64,000 nucleotides of DNA from Cellulomonas aerilata (lineage in GTDB: Bacteria; Actinomycetota; Actinomycetes; Actinomycetales; Cellulomonadaceae). The DNA lies in contig NZ_BJYY01000013.1 of assembly GCF_007991755.1 (NCBI RefSeq), positions 1 through 64,000 on the forward strand. Direction: 5' to 3'. The position numbers were made by a program, and so were the translations under genes. Positions 1-11,005 of this stretch are shown in pieces; the first letter of the stretch is position 1; every line of letters starts with the position of its first letter. The notes beneath the pieces are model-generated. The model was not told the DNA's origin. It did not search any database and worked only from the letters and a program-made list of their open reading frames with translations.

Positions 1-229
1 GGGCGCGTCCCGGACACCACGCACGGAGCGAGGCCGCGCACAGGACGCAGCGCCGAGGAACGGGGCGCACAGGCGGGAGCAGGAGCGCTCGAGCGGTCAC
101 TCCGGAGGCTCGAGCGGGACACCGGCCACCCGATCCAGCCGGCGCGCTCGTCGGACATGAAGCCGTGACCTCGCACGGGCCGCATGGTGGAGCCGCCCGT
201 CACCGGCCCACCGCACGAGCGAGCGAGCG
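1..229. other. no gene recognised at left edge
   Basis: This stretch lies downstream of dhaM. I see no convincing reading frame, RNA gene or strong hairpin in it. A possible minus-strand ATG at 158 opens a frame running off the window edge, but its translation has no recognisable family signature. Confidence 0.4.
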
Positions 230-1225
230 CTACGCCTCGCCGAAGCCGTTCTCGAGCTCGTCGATGACGGCGGTCACCGCGGTCCGGGCCTGCGGGCCGG
301 TCGCTGCCACGACGACCTCGTGGCCCCCGACGGCGCCGAGCCCCACCAGCGCGAGCACGCTGCGGGCGTCCACCCCGTTGACGGTGACCAGGGCGTCGAA
401 CGCGCCGACGGTCCGGGCGAGCTGCGCGGCCGGACGGGCGTGCAGACCGAGGCGGTTGCGCAGGACCGCCGTCCCCCGGGCGCTGGGAGTTCCGGCAGGT
501 CGCCCGTCCGACGTGTGCTGCGCCGCGGCCGGTGCGCTGCCGGCCGCACGGCCGGCACGGGGCTCGGCGCCCGCGCCCCCTGTCGACGACGGGGAGCCGC
601 CACGCGCGGCGGCACCTCCGGCACCCGGCTCGGGACCGACCCCGGTGCCGCCGGTCGCCGCGCCACTCGCCGCGCCACGGTCCACCACCGTCCCGGCGTC
701 ACCGGCCGAGGTAGCCACGGCCGCACCGGAGGTTTCCCCCTCGCCCACAGGTCCGGGAGCCCCACCCGAGCCGCCGACCACCTGCGAACCTGCGTCGGCC
801 ACGGCAGCGAGCGAGCTCGCCGACCGCCCGAACGTCGTGGCCGCGTCCTCGGCCGCCCGGGCCACGGTCGGCAGGTCCGCCCCGGTCTGCGCCACGACCG
901 CGGCCTCGACCGCCCCCTCCACGAACGGGGCGTCGACCACGCGCACGCGTGCGGCGACGTCGGCCTCCGCCATCTCCAGCACGCTCTCGGCGGTGAGTGC
1001 CGCCGACCCCAGGTCGGTCAGCACCACCGCGGAACGGCCGTCCTCCAGGGCGCGACCCAGCGCCTCCTCGACGAGGTCGAACCCGGTGCCGATCCGCCCG
1101 TCACCCGTCCCGCCGGCCGGCAGGATCAGCACGTCCGGCGCCATCTGGGCGGCCACGTCCGCCAGGCCCTGCGCGAGCGGGCTCGAGTGGGACACCAGCA
1201 CCAGCGCGACGACCGGGGCGGCCAC
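230..1225 (-). CDS. dhaM: DhaM: EIIA-Man-like domain fused to HPr
   Basis: Phosphoryl donor subunit of the PEP-dependent dihydroxyacetone kinase; it passes phosphate from the PTS to ADP held on DhaL. The 331-residue protein starts with a mannose-type EIIA fold carrying the active histidine in VSHSSPLAQG, then has a roughly 100-residue Pro/Ala/Gly-rich linker, then an HPr domain (about residues 252-331) with the active histidine in LGLHARPAAQL. The EI-like third domain found in E. coli DhaM is absent, so enzyme I must act from elsewhere. The start is GTG, three bases after the dhaL stop, so dhaL-dhaM are surely co-transcribed. Confidence 0.93.
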   Translation of the reverse strand: MAAPVVALVLVSHSSPLAQGLADVAAQMAPDVLILPAGGTGDGRIGTGFDLVEEALGRALEDGRSAVVLTDLGSAALTAESVLEMAEADVAARVRVVDAPFVEGAVEAAVVAQTGADLPTVARAAEDAATTFGRSASSLAAVADAGSQVVGGSGGAPGPVGEGETSGAAVATSAGDAGTVVDRGAASGAATGGTGVGPEPGAGGAAARGGSPSSTGGAGAEPRAGRAAGSAPAAAQHTSDGRPAGTPSARGTAVLRNRLGLHARPAAQLARTVGAFDALVTVNGVDARSVLALVGLGAVGGHEVVVAATGPQARTAVTAVIDELENGFGEA

Positions 1226-1228
1226 GGG

Positions 1229-1873
1229 TCAGACCGTGGCTCGGGCGGCGGCGTCGGCCGCGGCGCGGATGAGCAGGGCGGTCGAGGTCGCCCCCGGGTC
1301 GGCGTGGCCGGCACTGCGCTCCCCCAGGTAGCTGGCCCGACCCTTGGTGGCGATCAGCGGGATGGTCGCCTCGACCCCGTCGGCGGCGGCCTCCGCGGCG
1401 GCGGCCAGGACGGCGGCGGGCGGCTCACCCCGGTCGGCGGCGGCGACGGCCGCGGCGACCGCGGGCGTCCAGGCGTCGACCATGGTCTTCTCCCCCGGGG
1501 CCGCCTTGCCGCGGGCGACGATCCCCTCGAGAGCGGCCTCGAGCATCGCCACCACGGCAGCCGAGTCCAGCTCGGTCAGGCCCGTGACCTTGGCGGCCCG
1601 CAGGTACGCGGTCCCGTACAGCGGGCCTGCGGCCCCTCCGACGGTCGACATCAGCGTGGTGGCGAGCAGCTTGAGCACGTCCCCCACCTGGGCGGGCGGC
1701 TCCTCGAGCGCGTCGAGCCGCGCGACCGTCGCGGTGAACCCGCGGTGCATGTTCTCGCCGTGGTCGCCGTCGCCGATCTGCCGGTCGAGCTCGATCAGCT
1801 CGGCCCGGTGCTCAGCGACCACCTCGGCCGAGCCGCGCACCCATCGAAGCGCCCATCCCACGTCGAGTGTCAT
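1229..1873 (-). CDS. dhaL: DhaL: dihydroxyacetone kinase ADP-binding subunit
   Basis: Nucleotide-binding subunit of the PTS-dependent dihydroxyacetone kinase. It holds ADP permanently as a cofactor, receives phosphate from DhaM and gives it to dihydroxyacetone bound on DhaK. The protein has 214 residues, the normal size, and shows the metal/nucleotide site GDGDHGENM near residue 40. I chose the ATG at 1873 because a GAGGGAG ribosome site sits just before it; longer frames upstream have no start signal. It follows dhaK after 160 bases and precedes dhaM by 3. Confidence 0.94.
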   Translation of the reverse strand: MTLDVGWALRWVRGSAEVVAEHRAELIELDRQIGDGDHGENMHRGFTATVARLDALEEPPAQVGDVLKLLATTLMSTVGGAAGPLYGTAYLRAAKVTGLTELDSAAVVAMLEAALEGIVARGKAAPGEKTMVDAWTPAVAAAVAAADRGEPPAAVLAAAAEAAADGVEATIPLIATKGRASYLGERSAGHADPGATSTALLIRAAADAAARATV

Positions 1874-2033
1874 CAGTCTCCCTCGTCGACCTGTGCCGAG
1901 CCGCTCCCGGCCGGCACCACCCGTCCCGCAGCCTGCCACGGGTGCGTCGGCCACGGCCCGGTCGCAGCGCGCCGCGACCGAACCGTGACCGACGGGCACC
2001 CGTCCGCAGGGCGGGGATGACGCAGCGGACGGC

Positions 2034-3029
<996 letters not shown>

Positions 3030-3181
3030 GCTGCTCCCCTTCGCTGGGCGGCCGTGGCGCTCCTCGACGAGCACCACGGCCGGGACCGGGACGGCTACGA
3101 GGACTCGGGCGTCCTCACCCCCGCGCGCCAGCATCGCCACGGGTCACGGCGTCGTCAAGGAAGTCCCTCGGGAGAGGTGCG

Positions 3182-4558
3182 TCAGCCTCTGCCGAGCAGG
3201 ACGCGCGCGTCGGCGACCACCGTCACGGACCCGGTCACCAGCACCCCCGAGCCGAGCTCCGCCTCGCTCTCGGCGCGTTGGACGGCGACGTCGATCGCCG
3301 CGTCGAGCCGGTCGACGACGTGCACGCGGTCCTCGCCGAAGATGTCCACGGCGATCTCGCCCAGGTCGTCGGGATCCACCGCCCGGGCCGACGACGAGCG
3401 GGTCACCACGATCTCGGCGAGCAGCGGCTCCAGGCCGGACAGCACGCTCTCGGCGTCCTTGTCGTCGAGCACGCCGACCACGCCGATCAGCCGCGTGAAC
3501 TCGAACGACTCCTCCACCGCCTCCACGAGCGCGGCGATGCCGGCGGGGTTGTGCGCGGCGTCGACGAGGACCGTCGGGCTGGTGCGCACGAGCTCGAGCC
3601 GCCCGGGCGAGGACACGTCCGCGAACGCCGCTCCGACGAGGTCGCCGTCCAGCGCGGCACCGCCGCTGAGCAGCGCCTCGGCGGCCACGAGCGCGAGCAG
3701 GGCGTTCTGCGCCTGGTGCCGGCCGTGGAGCGGGACGAACACCTGGGTGTAGACCCCACCCAGCCCGCGCAGCGAGAGCAGCTGCCCGCCCACGGCCACC
3801 TGGCGCTCGGTGACGTCGACGTCGATGCCCTGCCGGATGACGCGCGAGCCGTGCTCCGCAGCCGCAGCCAGCAGGACGCCCTCCACGTCGTCGGTCTGGT
3901 CGGCGACCACGACGGTGGAGCCGTCCTTGATGATCCCGGACTTCTCGTCCGCGATGGACGTCAGCTCGTGGCCCAGCCAGCGCTGGTGGTCGTAGGCGAT
4001 CGGGGTGATCACCGCGACCTCGCCGTCGACGACGTTGGTGGCGTCCCACGAGCCGCCCATCCCCACCTCGACGATCGCGACGTCGATCGGGGTGTCGGCG
4101 AACGCGGCGAAGGCCATCACGGTGAGCACCTCGAAGAAGCTCATCCGCGGCCCGCCCTCCGCGAGCGACCGGGTGTCGACCATGTGCACGTACGGGGCGA
4201 CGTCCTGCCACACCTCGACGAAGCGCTCCGCGCTGATCGGCTCGCCGTCGATCGCGATGCGCTCGCGCACGTCGGTCAGGTGCGGGCTGGTGAACCGGCC
4301 CGTGCGCAGCCCGTGCTCGCGCACCAGCCGCTCGACCATGCGCGACGTCGAGGTCTTGCCGTTCGTCCCGGTCAGGTGGATCGTCCGGAACGACCGCTGG
4401 GGGTCCCCCAGCAGCTCGCACACCGCGCGGACCCGGTCCAGCGTGGGCTCGAACTGGTGCTCGGGCATGCGCGCGAGGATCCCGGCGTACACCTCCCCGG
4501 CCGCGGTCTCCGCCTCGGTCCGCTCGTGCCGGCGCCGGTGGTCGGCTCCTCCGCTCAT
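3182..4558 (-). CDS. folC: folylpolyglutamate synthase / dihydrofolate synthase
   Basis: Adds glutamate to dihydropteroate and/or folates using ATP (Mur-ligase family). The 458-residue protein has the P-loop GTNGKTSTS, the SPHL...VRERI segment and the Mur-type DAAHNPAG motif in the C-terminal domain. The ATG at 4558 overlaps the ileS stop by four bases (ATGA), so translation is coupled to ileS. Pairing of folC with ileS or valS is common in actinobacteria. A 152-base gap separates it from dhaK, which has its own ribosome site. Confidence 0.94.
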   Translation of the reverse strand: MSGGADHRRRHERTEAETAAGEVYAGILARMPEHQFEPTLDRVRAVCELLGDPQRSFRTIHLTGTNGKTSTSRMVERLVREHGLRTGRFTSPHLTDVRERIAIDGEPISAERFVEVWQDVAPYVHMVDTRSLAEGGPRMSFFEVLTVMAFAAFADTPIDVAIVEVGMGGSWDATNVVDGEVAVITPIAYDHQRWLGHELTSIADEKSGIIKDGSTVVVADQTDDVEGVLLAAAAEHGSRVIRQGIDVDVTERQVAVGGQLLSLRGLGGVYTQVFVPLHGRHQAQNALLALVAAEALLSGGAALDGDLVGAAFADVSSPGRLELVRTSPTVLVDAAHNPAGIAALVEAVEESFEFTRLIGVVGVLDDKDAESVLSGLEPLLAEIVVTRSSSARAVDPDDLGEIAVDIFGEDRVHVVDRLDAAIDVAVQRAESEAELGSGVLVTGSVTVVADARVLLGRG

Positions 4559-7500
4559 GCCCGCGCCCCGTCCTTCTCGACCGTCACCGCGACGGTGTCG
4601 CCGTCGGCGTCGTGCACCTCGAGCGAGGTCGCCAGCGTCTCCTCGGTGATCAGCCCGCGGTGGGCCTCGACCGCCTCGCGCCAGTCGGACGGCACCCCGA
4701 GGGTCAGCCGGACGCGGTCGCTGACGTCCAGGCCGGCCGCCTTGCGGGCGTCCTGGACGGCGCGGACGACGTCGCGGGCGCGGCCCTCGGCGATCAGCTC
4801 GTCGTCGAGCGCGGTCGCCAGGACGACGACGCCACCCCCGGGCAGCACCGCGGCAGCGAGCTGCTCGCCGCCGTCCCCGGCGGACACGACGGTGCTCAGC
4901 TCGTACTCGACGGCCTCCAGCGGCACCGGACCGTCCGGCGTCCGGACCACCACGACCCCGTCCTCGGACTCCCAGTCCCCGGCCTTCGCCGCCTTGATGA
5001 CGGACTGGACCTGCCGGCCCAGGCGCGGGCCGGCGGCGCGGGCGTTGACCGCGAGCCGGGTCTGGACGCCCAGGCCCGCCGCGGCGGCGTCGTCGATGCC
5101 GAGCACCTGGACCGACCTGACGTTGACCTCGGCGGCGACCAGGTCGGCGAAGGCGGCCGTCCGGGCGGCGTCGGGCACGGCGACCCGCAGCTCGCGCAGC
5201 GGCTGGCGGACGCGCAGGCCGTTGGCCTTGCGCAGGCCGAGGGTCACCGAGCACACCTCCCGGACCTGGTCCATGACCCGCACCAGGTCGGCGTCGCCGA
5301 GCGCGTCACCGCGGGCGCCGTCGGCGGCCGCGTCGACGAGGGGCAGCTCGTCCGGCGTGGGCCAGTCGGTCAGGTGCACGCTCCGTCCGCCGGTCAGGCC
5401 GCGCCAGACCTCCTCGGACAGCAGCGGCGCCAGCGGCGCCATCACCCGGGTCAGGACCTCGAGCGCCGTCCACAGGGTGTCGAACGCCTGCTGGTCCTCG
5501 TCCCAGAAGCGCTGCCGGGACGTGCGCACGTACCAGTTGGTCAGCACGTCCAGGTGCTCGCGGACGGCCTCGCACGCGGCCGGGACGTCGAACGCGTCCA
5601 GGTCCGCGGTCACCTCGGCGACCAGGTCGCGGGTGCGGGCGAGCAGGTACCGGTCCATGGTGCCGAGCCCGGCGACCTCCTCGGCGGTCACGCGCTGGGC
5701 GGTCAGCCCCGCGCCGCCGTGGGCCGCGCCGGCGTAGAGCGCGAAGAAGTACCAGGTGCTCCACAGCGGCAGCATCACCTGCCGGACGTTCTCCCGGATG
5801 CCCTCCTCGGTGACCACGAGGTTGCCGCCGCGCAGGATCGGCGAGGCCATGAGGAACCAGCGCATCGCGTCGGAGCCGTCGCGGTCGAACACCTCGGACA
5901 CGTCCGGGTAGTTGCGCAGGGACTTGCTCATCTTGCGGCCGTCCGAGCCCAGGACGATGCCGTGCGAGACCGAGGTGCGGAACGCCGGACGGTCGAACAG
6001 CGCCGTGGCGAGCACGTGCAGCGTGTAGAACCAGCCGCGGGTCTGCCCGATGTACTCGGTGATGAAGTCGCCCGGGTAGTGGTTCTCGAACCACCCGGTG
6101 TTCTCGAACGGGTAGTGGACCTGGGCGAACGGCATCGACCCGGAGTCGAACCACACGTCCAGCACGTCCGGGATGCGGCGCATCGTGGAGCGGCCGGTGG
6201 GGTCGTCCGGGTTGGGACGGGTCAGCTCGTCGATGAAGGGCCGGTGCAGGTCGGTGACGGGGCGGCCGAAGTCGCGCTCGAGGTCGGCCAGCGACCCGTA
6301 GACGTCCGTGCGCGGGTACGCCGGGTCGTCGCTCACCCACACCGGGATGGGCGTGCCCCAGTACCGGTTGCGGGAGATCGACCAGTCCCGGGCGCCGGCG
6401 AGCCACTTGCCGAACTGACCGTCCTTGATGTGCTCGGGCACCCAGGTGATCTGCTCGTTGAGCTCGACCATGCGGTCGCGGAACTGGGTGACGCGCACGA
6501 ACCAGCTGGACACGGCCTTGTAGATGAGCGGGTTCCGGCAGCGCCAGCAGTGCGGGTAGGAGTGCTGGTACGTCTCGTGCCGGACGACGACGGCGCGCGC
6601 GTCCACGGGCGTGGCCGCGAGCGGGCCCGTGCCGGCCTTGAGGTCGGCGATGACCTTGGGGTTGGCGTCGAACACCTGCAGGCCGGCGTAGTCCGGCACC
6701 TCGGCGGTGAACCGGCCACGGGCGTCGACCGGCACGACCGGCCGGATCCCGGCGGCGTCGCACACGAGCATGTCGTCCTCGCCGAACGCGGGCGCGAGGT
6801 GCACGAGCCCCGTGCCGTCCTCGGTGGTGACGAAGTCGCCGGCGAGCACGTGGTGGGCGGCGGGGTTGTGGTCGGGGTCCACGAAGTAGGGGAACGGCGG
6901 GGTGTAGGCCCGGCCCACGAGCGCGGAGCCCGGCAGGGTCTCCAGGACGGTCGCGTCCTCGCCGAGCTCGCGGGCGTACGACGCGAGCCGCGACTCGGCG
7001 AGCAGCACGCGGTCCCCCGCGAGCGCGCTCGACGCGCCCGGCGCCACCACGACGTAGGGGATGTCCGGCCCGACGGCGACGGCGAGGTTGGACGGCAGCG
7101 TCCACGGCGTCGTCGTCCAGACGAGGGCGAGCTCGCCCGTCTCCAGCCGCACGCCCACGGTCAGCGCCGGGTCCTGGCGCGACTGGTAGACGTCGTCGTC
7201 CATGCGCAGCTCGTGGTTGGACAGCGGCGTCTCGTCGCGCCAGCAGTACGGCAGGACGCGGTAGCCCTCGTAGGCCAGGCCCTTGTCGTGGAGCTGCTTG
7301 AATGCCCAGATGACCGACTCCATGTAGGTCAGGTCGAGCGTCTTGTAGTCGTTGTCGAAGTCGACCCAGCGCGCCTGGCGGGTGACGTAGTCCTGCCACT
7401 CGTCGGTGTACCTCAGGACCGAGGCGCGGCACGCGTCGTTGAACGCCGCGATGCCCATCGTCTCGATCTCGGACTTCTGGCTGATGCCGAGCTGGCGCTC

Positions 7501-7854
7501 GGCCTCCAGCTCGGCGGGCAGGCCGTGGGTGTCCCAGCCGAACCGGCGCTCGACGCGGTGGCCACGCTGGGTCTGGTAGCGCCCGACGACGTCCTTGGCG
7601 TAGCCGGTCAGCAGGTGCCCGTAGTGCGGCAGACCGTTGGCGAACGGCGGCCCGTCGTAGAAGACGAACTCGTTCCCACCGTCCGGGCCGGCGTCGCGGT
7701 TGTCGATCGAGGCGCGGAACGTCCCGTCGGCGGCCCAGTACGCCAGCACGTCCTTCTCCAGGGCGGGCAGGTCCGGGGACGCGGGCACCGCCGGCCGGCC
7801 GCCGCTGGCGCGGTCGCCGGTGGGCTCGCTCGGACGGTGCAGGGGGTACGCCAT
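4555..7854 (-). CDS. ileS: isoleucyl-tRNA synthetase
   Basis: Charges tRNA-Ile and edits misactivated valine. The 1099-residue class I synthetase shows the HIGH-type motif PHYGHLL in [14 protein letters not shown], a large connective editing insert, and KMSKS within [10 protein letters not shown]. The length and the wording around HIGH (FGWDTHGLP) resemble the eukaryote-like type 2 IleS, a class known for low mupirocin sensitivity; that last point is family knowledge, not tested here. Translation starts at ATG 7854, directly below a T-box leader, and the gene ends in an ATGA overlap with folC. Confidence 0.97.
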   Translation of the reverse strand: MAYPLHRPSEPTGDRASGGRPAVPASPDLPALEKDVLAYWAADGTFRASIDNRDAGPDGGNEFVFYDGPPFANGLPHYGHLLTGYAKDVVGRYQTQRGHRVERRFGWDTHGLPAELEAERQLGISQKSEIETMGIAAFNDACRASVLRYTDEWQDYVTRQARWVDFDNDYKTLDLTYMESVIWAFKQLHDKGLAYEGYRVLPYCWRDETPLSNHELRMDDDVYQSRQDPALTVGVRLETGELALVWTTTPWTLPSNLAVAVGPDIPYVVVAPGASSALAGDRVLLAESRLASYARELGEDATVLETLPGSALVGRAYTPPFPYFVDPDHNPAAHHVLAGDFVTTEDGTGLVHLAPAFGEDDMLVCDAAGIRPVVPVDARGRFTAEVPDYAGLQVFDANPKVIADLKAGTGPLAATPVDARAVVVRHETYQHSYPHCWRCRNPLIYKAVSSWFVRVTQFRDRMVELNEQITWVPEHIKDGQFGKWLAGARDWSISRNRYWGTPIPVWVSDDPAYPRTDVYGSLADLERDFGRPVTDLHRPFIDELTRPNPDDPTGRSTMRRIPDVLDVWFDSGSMPFAQVHYPFENTGWFENHYPGDFITEYIGQTRGWFYTLHVLATALFDRPAFRTSVSHGIVLGSDGRKMSKSLRNYPDVSEVFDRDGSDAMRWFLMASPILRGGNLVVTEEGIRENVRQVMLPLWSTWYFFALYAGAAHGGAGLTAQRVTAEEVAGLGTMDRYLLARTRDLVAEVTADLDAFDVPAACEAVREHLDVLTNWYVRTSRQRFWDEDQQAFDTLWTALEVLTRVMAPLAPLLSEEVWRGLTGGRSVHLTDWPTPDELPLVDAAADGARGDALGDADLVRVMDQVREVCSVTLGLRKANGLRVRQPLRELRVAVPDAARTAAFADLVAAEVNVRSVQVLGIDDAAAAGLGVQTRLAVNARAAGPRLGRQVQSVIKAAKAGDWESEDGVVVVRTPDGPVPLEAVEYELSTVVSAGDGGEQLAAAVLPGGGVVVLATALDDELIAEGRARDVVRAVQDARKAAGLDVSDRVRLTLGVPSDWREAVEAHRGLITEETLATSLEVHDADGDTVAVTVEKDGARA

Positions 7855-8142
7855 GGCCGGTGTCCTTCGGTCGTCGTCGTGCACAGTGTCATCAGCTCCA
7901 CGCCCGCCTCGGCGACGGGGCGTGGTCCGCACGGTGCGAGGACGACGGGGCTTCGCAGGGCCCGCCGCGGTACCACCTCGCTTGCCGCCGCACGCGACCC
8001 GAGGGTCACGGTCGACGACCGCTCTTGCCCGGGCTGTCACGGGCCCACCCGTCCGGTTCTACTGAGGACCGCCACCGGCGGCGACGGGTCCCGTTCTTCC
8101 GGAGGCTCGCCGGTGATGGCCGGGTCGGCGCCTCTGCGCCCG
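7855..8142 (-). promoter_or_regulatory. T-box riboswitch leader of ileS
   Basis: The minus-strand leader contains the conserved T-box element AGGTGGTACCGCG (plus-strand 7966-7979), which pairs with the uncharged tRNA acceptor end. A candidate isoleucine specifier ATC lies at 8117-8115 inside CCATCACCGG, close to a short GC-rich stem, resembling the ultrashort stem I layout known for actinobacterial ileS T-boxes. In that group binding of uncharged tRNA-Ile frees the ribosome site instead of preventing termination. I see no U-tract terminator before ileS, which fits translational control. Confidence 0.88.
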
Positions 8143-8148
8143 ATGCTA
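8143..8148 (-). promoter_or_regulatory. candidate -10 box of the ileS T-box transcript
   Basis: TAGCAT (TANNNT type) on the minus strand lies just upstream of the T-box leader, giving a transcript start near 8137. No good -35 box is visible. The site abuts the end of the SfnB-type gene (stop at 8154), so the promoter overlaps that gene's 3' end. Confidence 0.4.
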
Positions 8149-8153
8149 CCCGG

Positions 8154-9548
8154 TCATGCCGGACGGCCCTGCGCCACGGTGGTGACGAAGCCCGCGCTCG
8201 GCGAGGTGCCGTTGAGGACGTGGTCGCCGATGAGCCGCTCCTTGGCGATCACCGGGTTGTGCGACGCGATCGTGCGGGCGTTGCGCCAGTGCCGGTCCAG
8301 CCGGCGCGTGGTCGACGTCGCGGACGCACCGCCGACCTCGAACAGCTCGGTGGCACTGCGCAGCACGAGGTCGATGACGACGAGCTGGGCGCGGTAGGCG
8401 CCGACGTCGGCGGTGTCGTGGTCCTCCTGGGTGGCGGTGCCACGGGCCGCGGCCCGGGTCAGGGCGTCGAGGGCCTCGGCGGCGGCGAGCACGGTGGCGT
8501 CGGCCGCGTAGGAGGCCGCCGACAGCCGCCCGACGACGGCCTGGACGAGCGGGTCCTCGCGCGGCAGCGGCGTGGTGGCGCTGCCGAAGGTCCGGGTGCG
8601 CGGCCGGACGAACTCCACCGCGTCGGTCACCACGGCCCGGCCGATCCCGGCCAGCGTCGCGAGCAGGTGCAGCTGGAAGTACGCGCCGAGGATGGTCGGG
8701 CGCCGCGCGGCGTACGGGACGATCCCGCGGGGGTCGACCTCGACCCCGGTGAAGACCGTCGTCCCGCTGCCGGTGAGCCGCTGACCGAACCCGTCCCAGT
8801 CGTCCACCCGCTCGACGCCGGGAGCGTCCGCGCGGGCGGCGACGGTCACCCGCTCACCGTCCGGGGCGACGGCGCCGACCGAGATCCAGTCCGCGAAGAT
8901 GCTGCCGGTGCTGTAGTACTTCGTGCCGTCCAGGCGCCACGTGCCGTCCTCGTCCGGCGCGACCCGGGTGCGGGTGTCCCACAGGCCGCCGTTGCCCTGC
9001 TCGCTGCTCGCGTTCCCGATGAGCCGGCCGGCGACCGCCTCGCGGGCCCAGAAGGTGCGGGTCGCCGGGTCCTTGTCGGTCAGCGCGTGCTCCAGGTACG
9101 CGAAGTGCCCCCGCAGCAGGTGCGCCACGTTGGGGTCGGCCTCCGCGAGCTCGATGAGGAGCCGGAACAGCTGGGTGAGGCTCGCCCCCCGGCCGCCGGC
9201 GGCCCGGGACACCCGCAGCGCCCCGAAGCCCGCCTCCGCCAGCCAGGTCACCGCCTCGTACGGCAGCTCGCGACGCTCCTCGCGCTCGAGGGCGCCCTCG
9301 GCGATCCGCGCGAACAGGGGACGGAAGTCCGCGGCGAGCTCGTCGTACGCGGGCGGGTCCTCGACGGCGCCGCTGAGGACCGCCGGGACGGGCTCGACCG
9401 GGCTGCCGGCGGGTGCGGCGGGAGCCGTGACGGCGGGGGCCGGGGCGGCGACGGCCGGGGCGACGGCGAACGCGTCGACGACCGGGTCGAACCGGGCGGC
9501 GGTGGGGGCAGCGCCGGGGCCGGCGTCGCGGACGGTGTCGGTGCTCAT
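8154..9548 (-). CDS. SfnB-type acyl-CoA-dehydrogenase-like sulfur acquisition oxidoreductase
   Basis: Flavin enzyme of the acyl-CoA dehydrogenase fold, closest in look to the SfnB/DszC branch that oxygenates organosulfur compounds. The 464-residue protein has an Ala/Pro-rich N-terminal stretch (about 45 residues), an acyl-CoA dehydrogenase N-domain, a central beta domain (LDGTKYYSTGS) and a C-terminal helical domain with EVGGASAT. The start ATG at 9548 has GGAGAC ahead of it. It is the last gene of the transporter-monooxygenase run, 47 bases after the flavin monooxygenase, which supports a role in releasing sulfur from imported compounds. The exact substrate is not evident. Confidence 0.8.
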   Translation of the reverse strand: MSTDTVRDAGPGAAPTAARFDPVVDAFAVAPAVAAPAPAVTAPAAPAGSPVEPVPAVLSGAVEDPPAYDELAADFRPLFARIAEGALEREERRELPYEAVTWLAEAGFGALRVSRAAGGRGASLTQLFRLLIELAEADPNVAHLLRGHFAYLEHALTDKDPATRTFWAREAVAGRLIGNASSEQGNGGLWDTRTRVAPDEDGTWRLDGTKYYSTGSIFADWISVGAVAPDGERVTVAARADAPGVERVDDWDGFGQRLTGSGTTVFTGVEVDPRGIVPYAARRPTILGAYFQLHLLATLAGIGRAVVTDAVEFVRPRTRTFGSATTPLPREDPLVQAVVGRLSAASYAADATVLAAAEALDALTRAAARGTATQEDHDTADVGAYRAQLVVIDLVLRSATELFEVGGASATSTTRRLDRHWRNARTIASHNPVIAKERLIGDHVLNGTSPSAGFVTTVAQGRPA

Positions 9549-9595
9549 GCGGGTCTCCAGGGTCGGGCGTCGTGGGGGTGGGGGCGTGCGCCGGA

Positions 9596-11005
9596 TCAGA
9601 CGGCGGCGAGCTCGGGCGGCCGGGCGTCCTCGCCGCGGAGGTTCGCCCCGCCGCGGTACCGGGCGCCCGGGTGGGAGTCCGGCAGCCGCGTCCGGCCCGG
9701 CCCGAAGAGCCGCTCGCGCAGGGTGCTCTCGGCGTACCGCGTGCGGTAGAGCCCGCGGCGCTGCAGCTCGGGGACGACGAGCTCGATGAAGTCCTCGGCG
9801 GTGCCGGGCGTGAGGAACTGGCGCAGGTTGAAGCCGTCCAGGTCCGTGTCCCGGACCCACCCCTCGATGGTGTCGACCACCTCCGAGGGCGTCCCCACGG
9901 CGAAGAACCCCTTGTCGAAGCGCGTCACGGCGGCCAGCGCCTCCCCGACGGTCGTGCCGGGCGCGTACCGGCGGTTGCTCGGCACCTGCTCGGGCCCGCC
10001 GAGCCCGGCGACGATGTCGTCGATCACCGTCTCGGGCGGGTAGGCCGCCAGGTCCACGCCACCGCCGCCGGCGTGCGCGAGGTAGCCCTCGGCCCGGGAC
10101 AGCAGCCGGTACTCCTCCGCCTTGCGCTCGGCCGCCTCGCGGTCCTTGCCGACGATGACGACGGCGCCGGCGAAGGCCTTGATGTCGCCCGCGTCGCGGC
10201 CGTTCTCCACCGCGATCCGGCGCAGGTCGGCGATGGTGGTGCGGTAGTCGGCGGGCCCGCGGCCGCCGACGAACACGGCTTCGGCGTGCCGGCCCGCGAA
10301 CGCCTTGCCGGTCGGGGACCCCCCGGCCTGGAACAGCACCGGGGTGCGCTGGACGGACGGCTCGCTCAGGTGCGGACCGGCGACCGTGAAGTGCTCGCCG
10401 ACGTGGTCGATCGCCCGGACCCGCGACGGATCGGTGTAGACCCGCCCCGCGACGTCGCGCACGACGGCGTCGTCGTCCCACGAGCCCTCCCAGAGCTTGT
10501 AGAGGACGTCGAGGTACTCCTCGGCGATCACGTACCGCAGCTCGTGCTCCACCTCCTGCGTGAGGCCGAAGTTGCGGGCGGCGTTCGGCAGGTAGGAGGT
10601 GACGATGTTCCACCCGAACCGGCCCTTGGTGAGGTGGTCGAGGGTGCTCGCCCGGCGGGCGAAGGCGAACGGCGGCTCGTAGGTGGTGGAGAACGTCGCG
10701 GCGAACCCGAGGTGCTGCGTCACCGCGGCCATCGCCGGGATGACCAGGAGCGGGTCGTTGTTCGGGATCTGCACGGCCTCGCGCAGGGCGGTCTCCGGCC
10801 CGCCGCGGTAGCCGTCGTAGGTGCCGACGACGTCGGCGAGGAAGACGGCGTCGAACAGGCCCTCCTCGAGCAGCCGGGCGTGCTCCGTCCAGAACTCCAG
10901 GTCGTTGAACCGGTGCCGGGTGTTCTCCGGGTGCACCCACAGGCCGTGGGAGATGTGGCCCACCGTGTTCATCTCGAAGAGGTTGAAGGAGATCGGGCGG
11001 GTCAT
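9596..11005 (-). CDS. NtaA/SnaA/DmoA-family FMNH2-dependent monooxygenase
   Basis: Two-component luciferase-like monooxygenase of the NtaA/DszA/DmoA family, which cleaves C-N or C-S bonds using reduced FMN supplied by a separate reductase. The 469-residue protein has the family opening with LFEMNTVGH and HGLW, FDAVFLADV, TFSTTYEPPFAFAR and the GRFGWNIVTS segment. Its ATG overlaps the stop of the ABC ATPase gene by four bases. The likely reductase partner is the SsuE-like protein at 17452-18018. The substrate is probably an organosulfur compound, inferred from the SfnB-type neighbour. Confidence 0.87.
   Translation of the reverse strand: MTRPISFNLFEMNTVGHISHGLWVHPENTRHRFNDLEFWTEHARLLEEGLFDAVFLADVVGTYDGYRGGPETALREAVQIPNNDPLLVIPAMAAVTQHLGFAATFSTTYEPPFAFARRASTLDHLTKGRFGWNIVTSYLPNAARNFGLTQEVEHELRYVIAEEYLDVLYKLWEGSWDDDAVVRDVAGRVYTDPSRVRAIDHVGEHFTVAGPHLSEPSVQRTPVLFQAGGSPTGKAFAGRHAEAVFVGGRGPADYRTTIADLRRIAVENGRDAGDIKAFAGAVVIVGKDREAAERKAEEYRLLSRAEGYLAHAGGGGVDLAAYPPETVIDDIVAGLGGPEQVPSNRRYAPGTTVGEALAAVTRFDKGFFAVGTPSEVVDTIEGWVRDTDLDGFNLRQFLTPGTAEDFIELVVPELQRRGLYRTRYAESTLRERLFGPGRTRLPDSHPGARYRGGANLRGEDARPPELAAV

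Noticed and set aside
165-1331. Plus-strand frame of 388 codons over dhaM
   Set aside because: Low-complexity Ala/Pro/Ser/Thr translation opposite a clear DhaM; a shadow frame.
8150-8161. A minus-strand copy of CGGCATGACCGG resembling the dispersed motif
   Set aside because: Single copy outside the mosaic, inside the end of a gene, and opposite strand; likely chance.
4612-8397. A 1261-codon plus-strand frame antisense to ileS
   Set aside because: It mirrors ileS codons, is rich in Arg/Val/Gly/His and has no family motif; such frames are normal in DNA this GC-rich.
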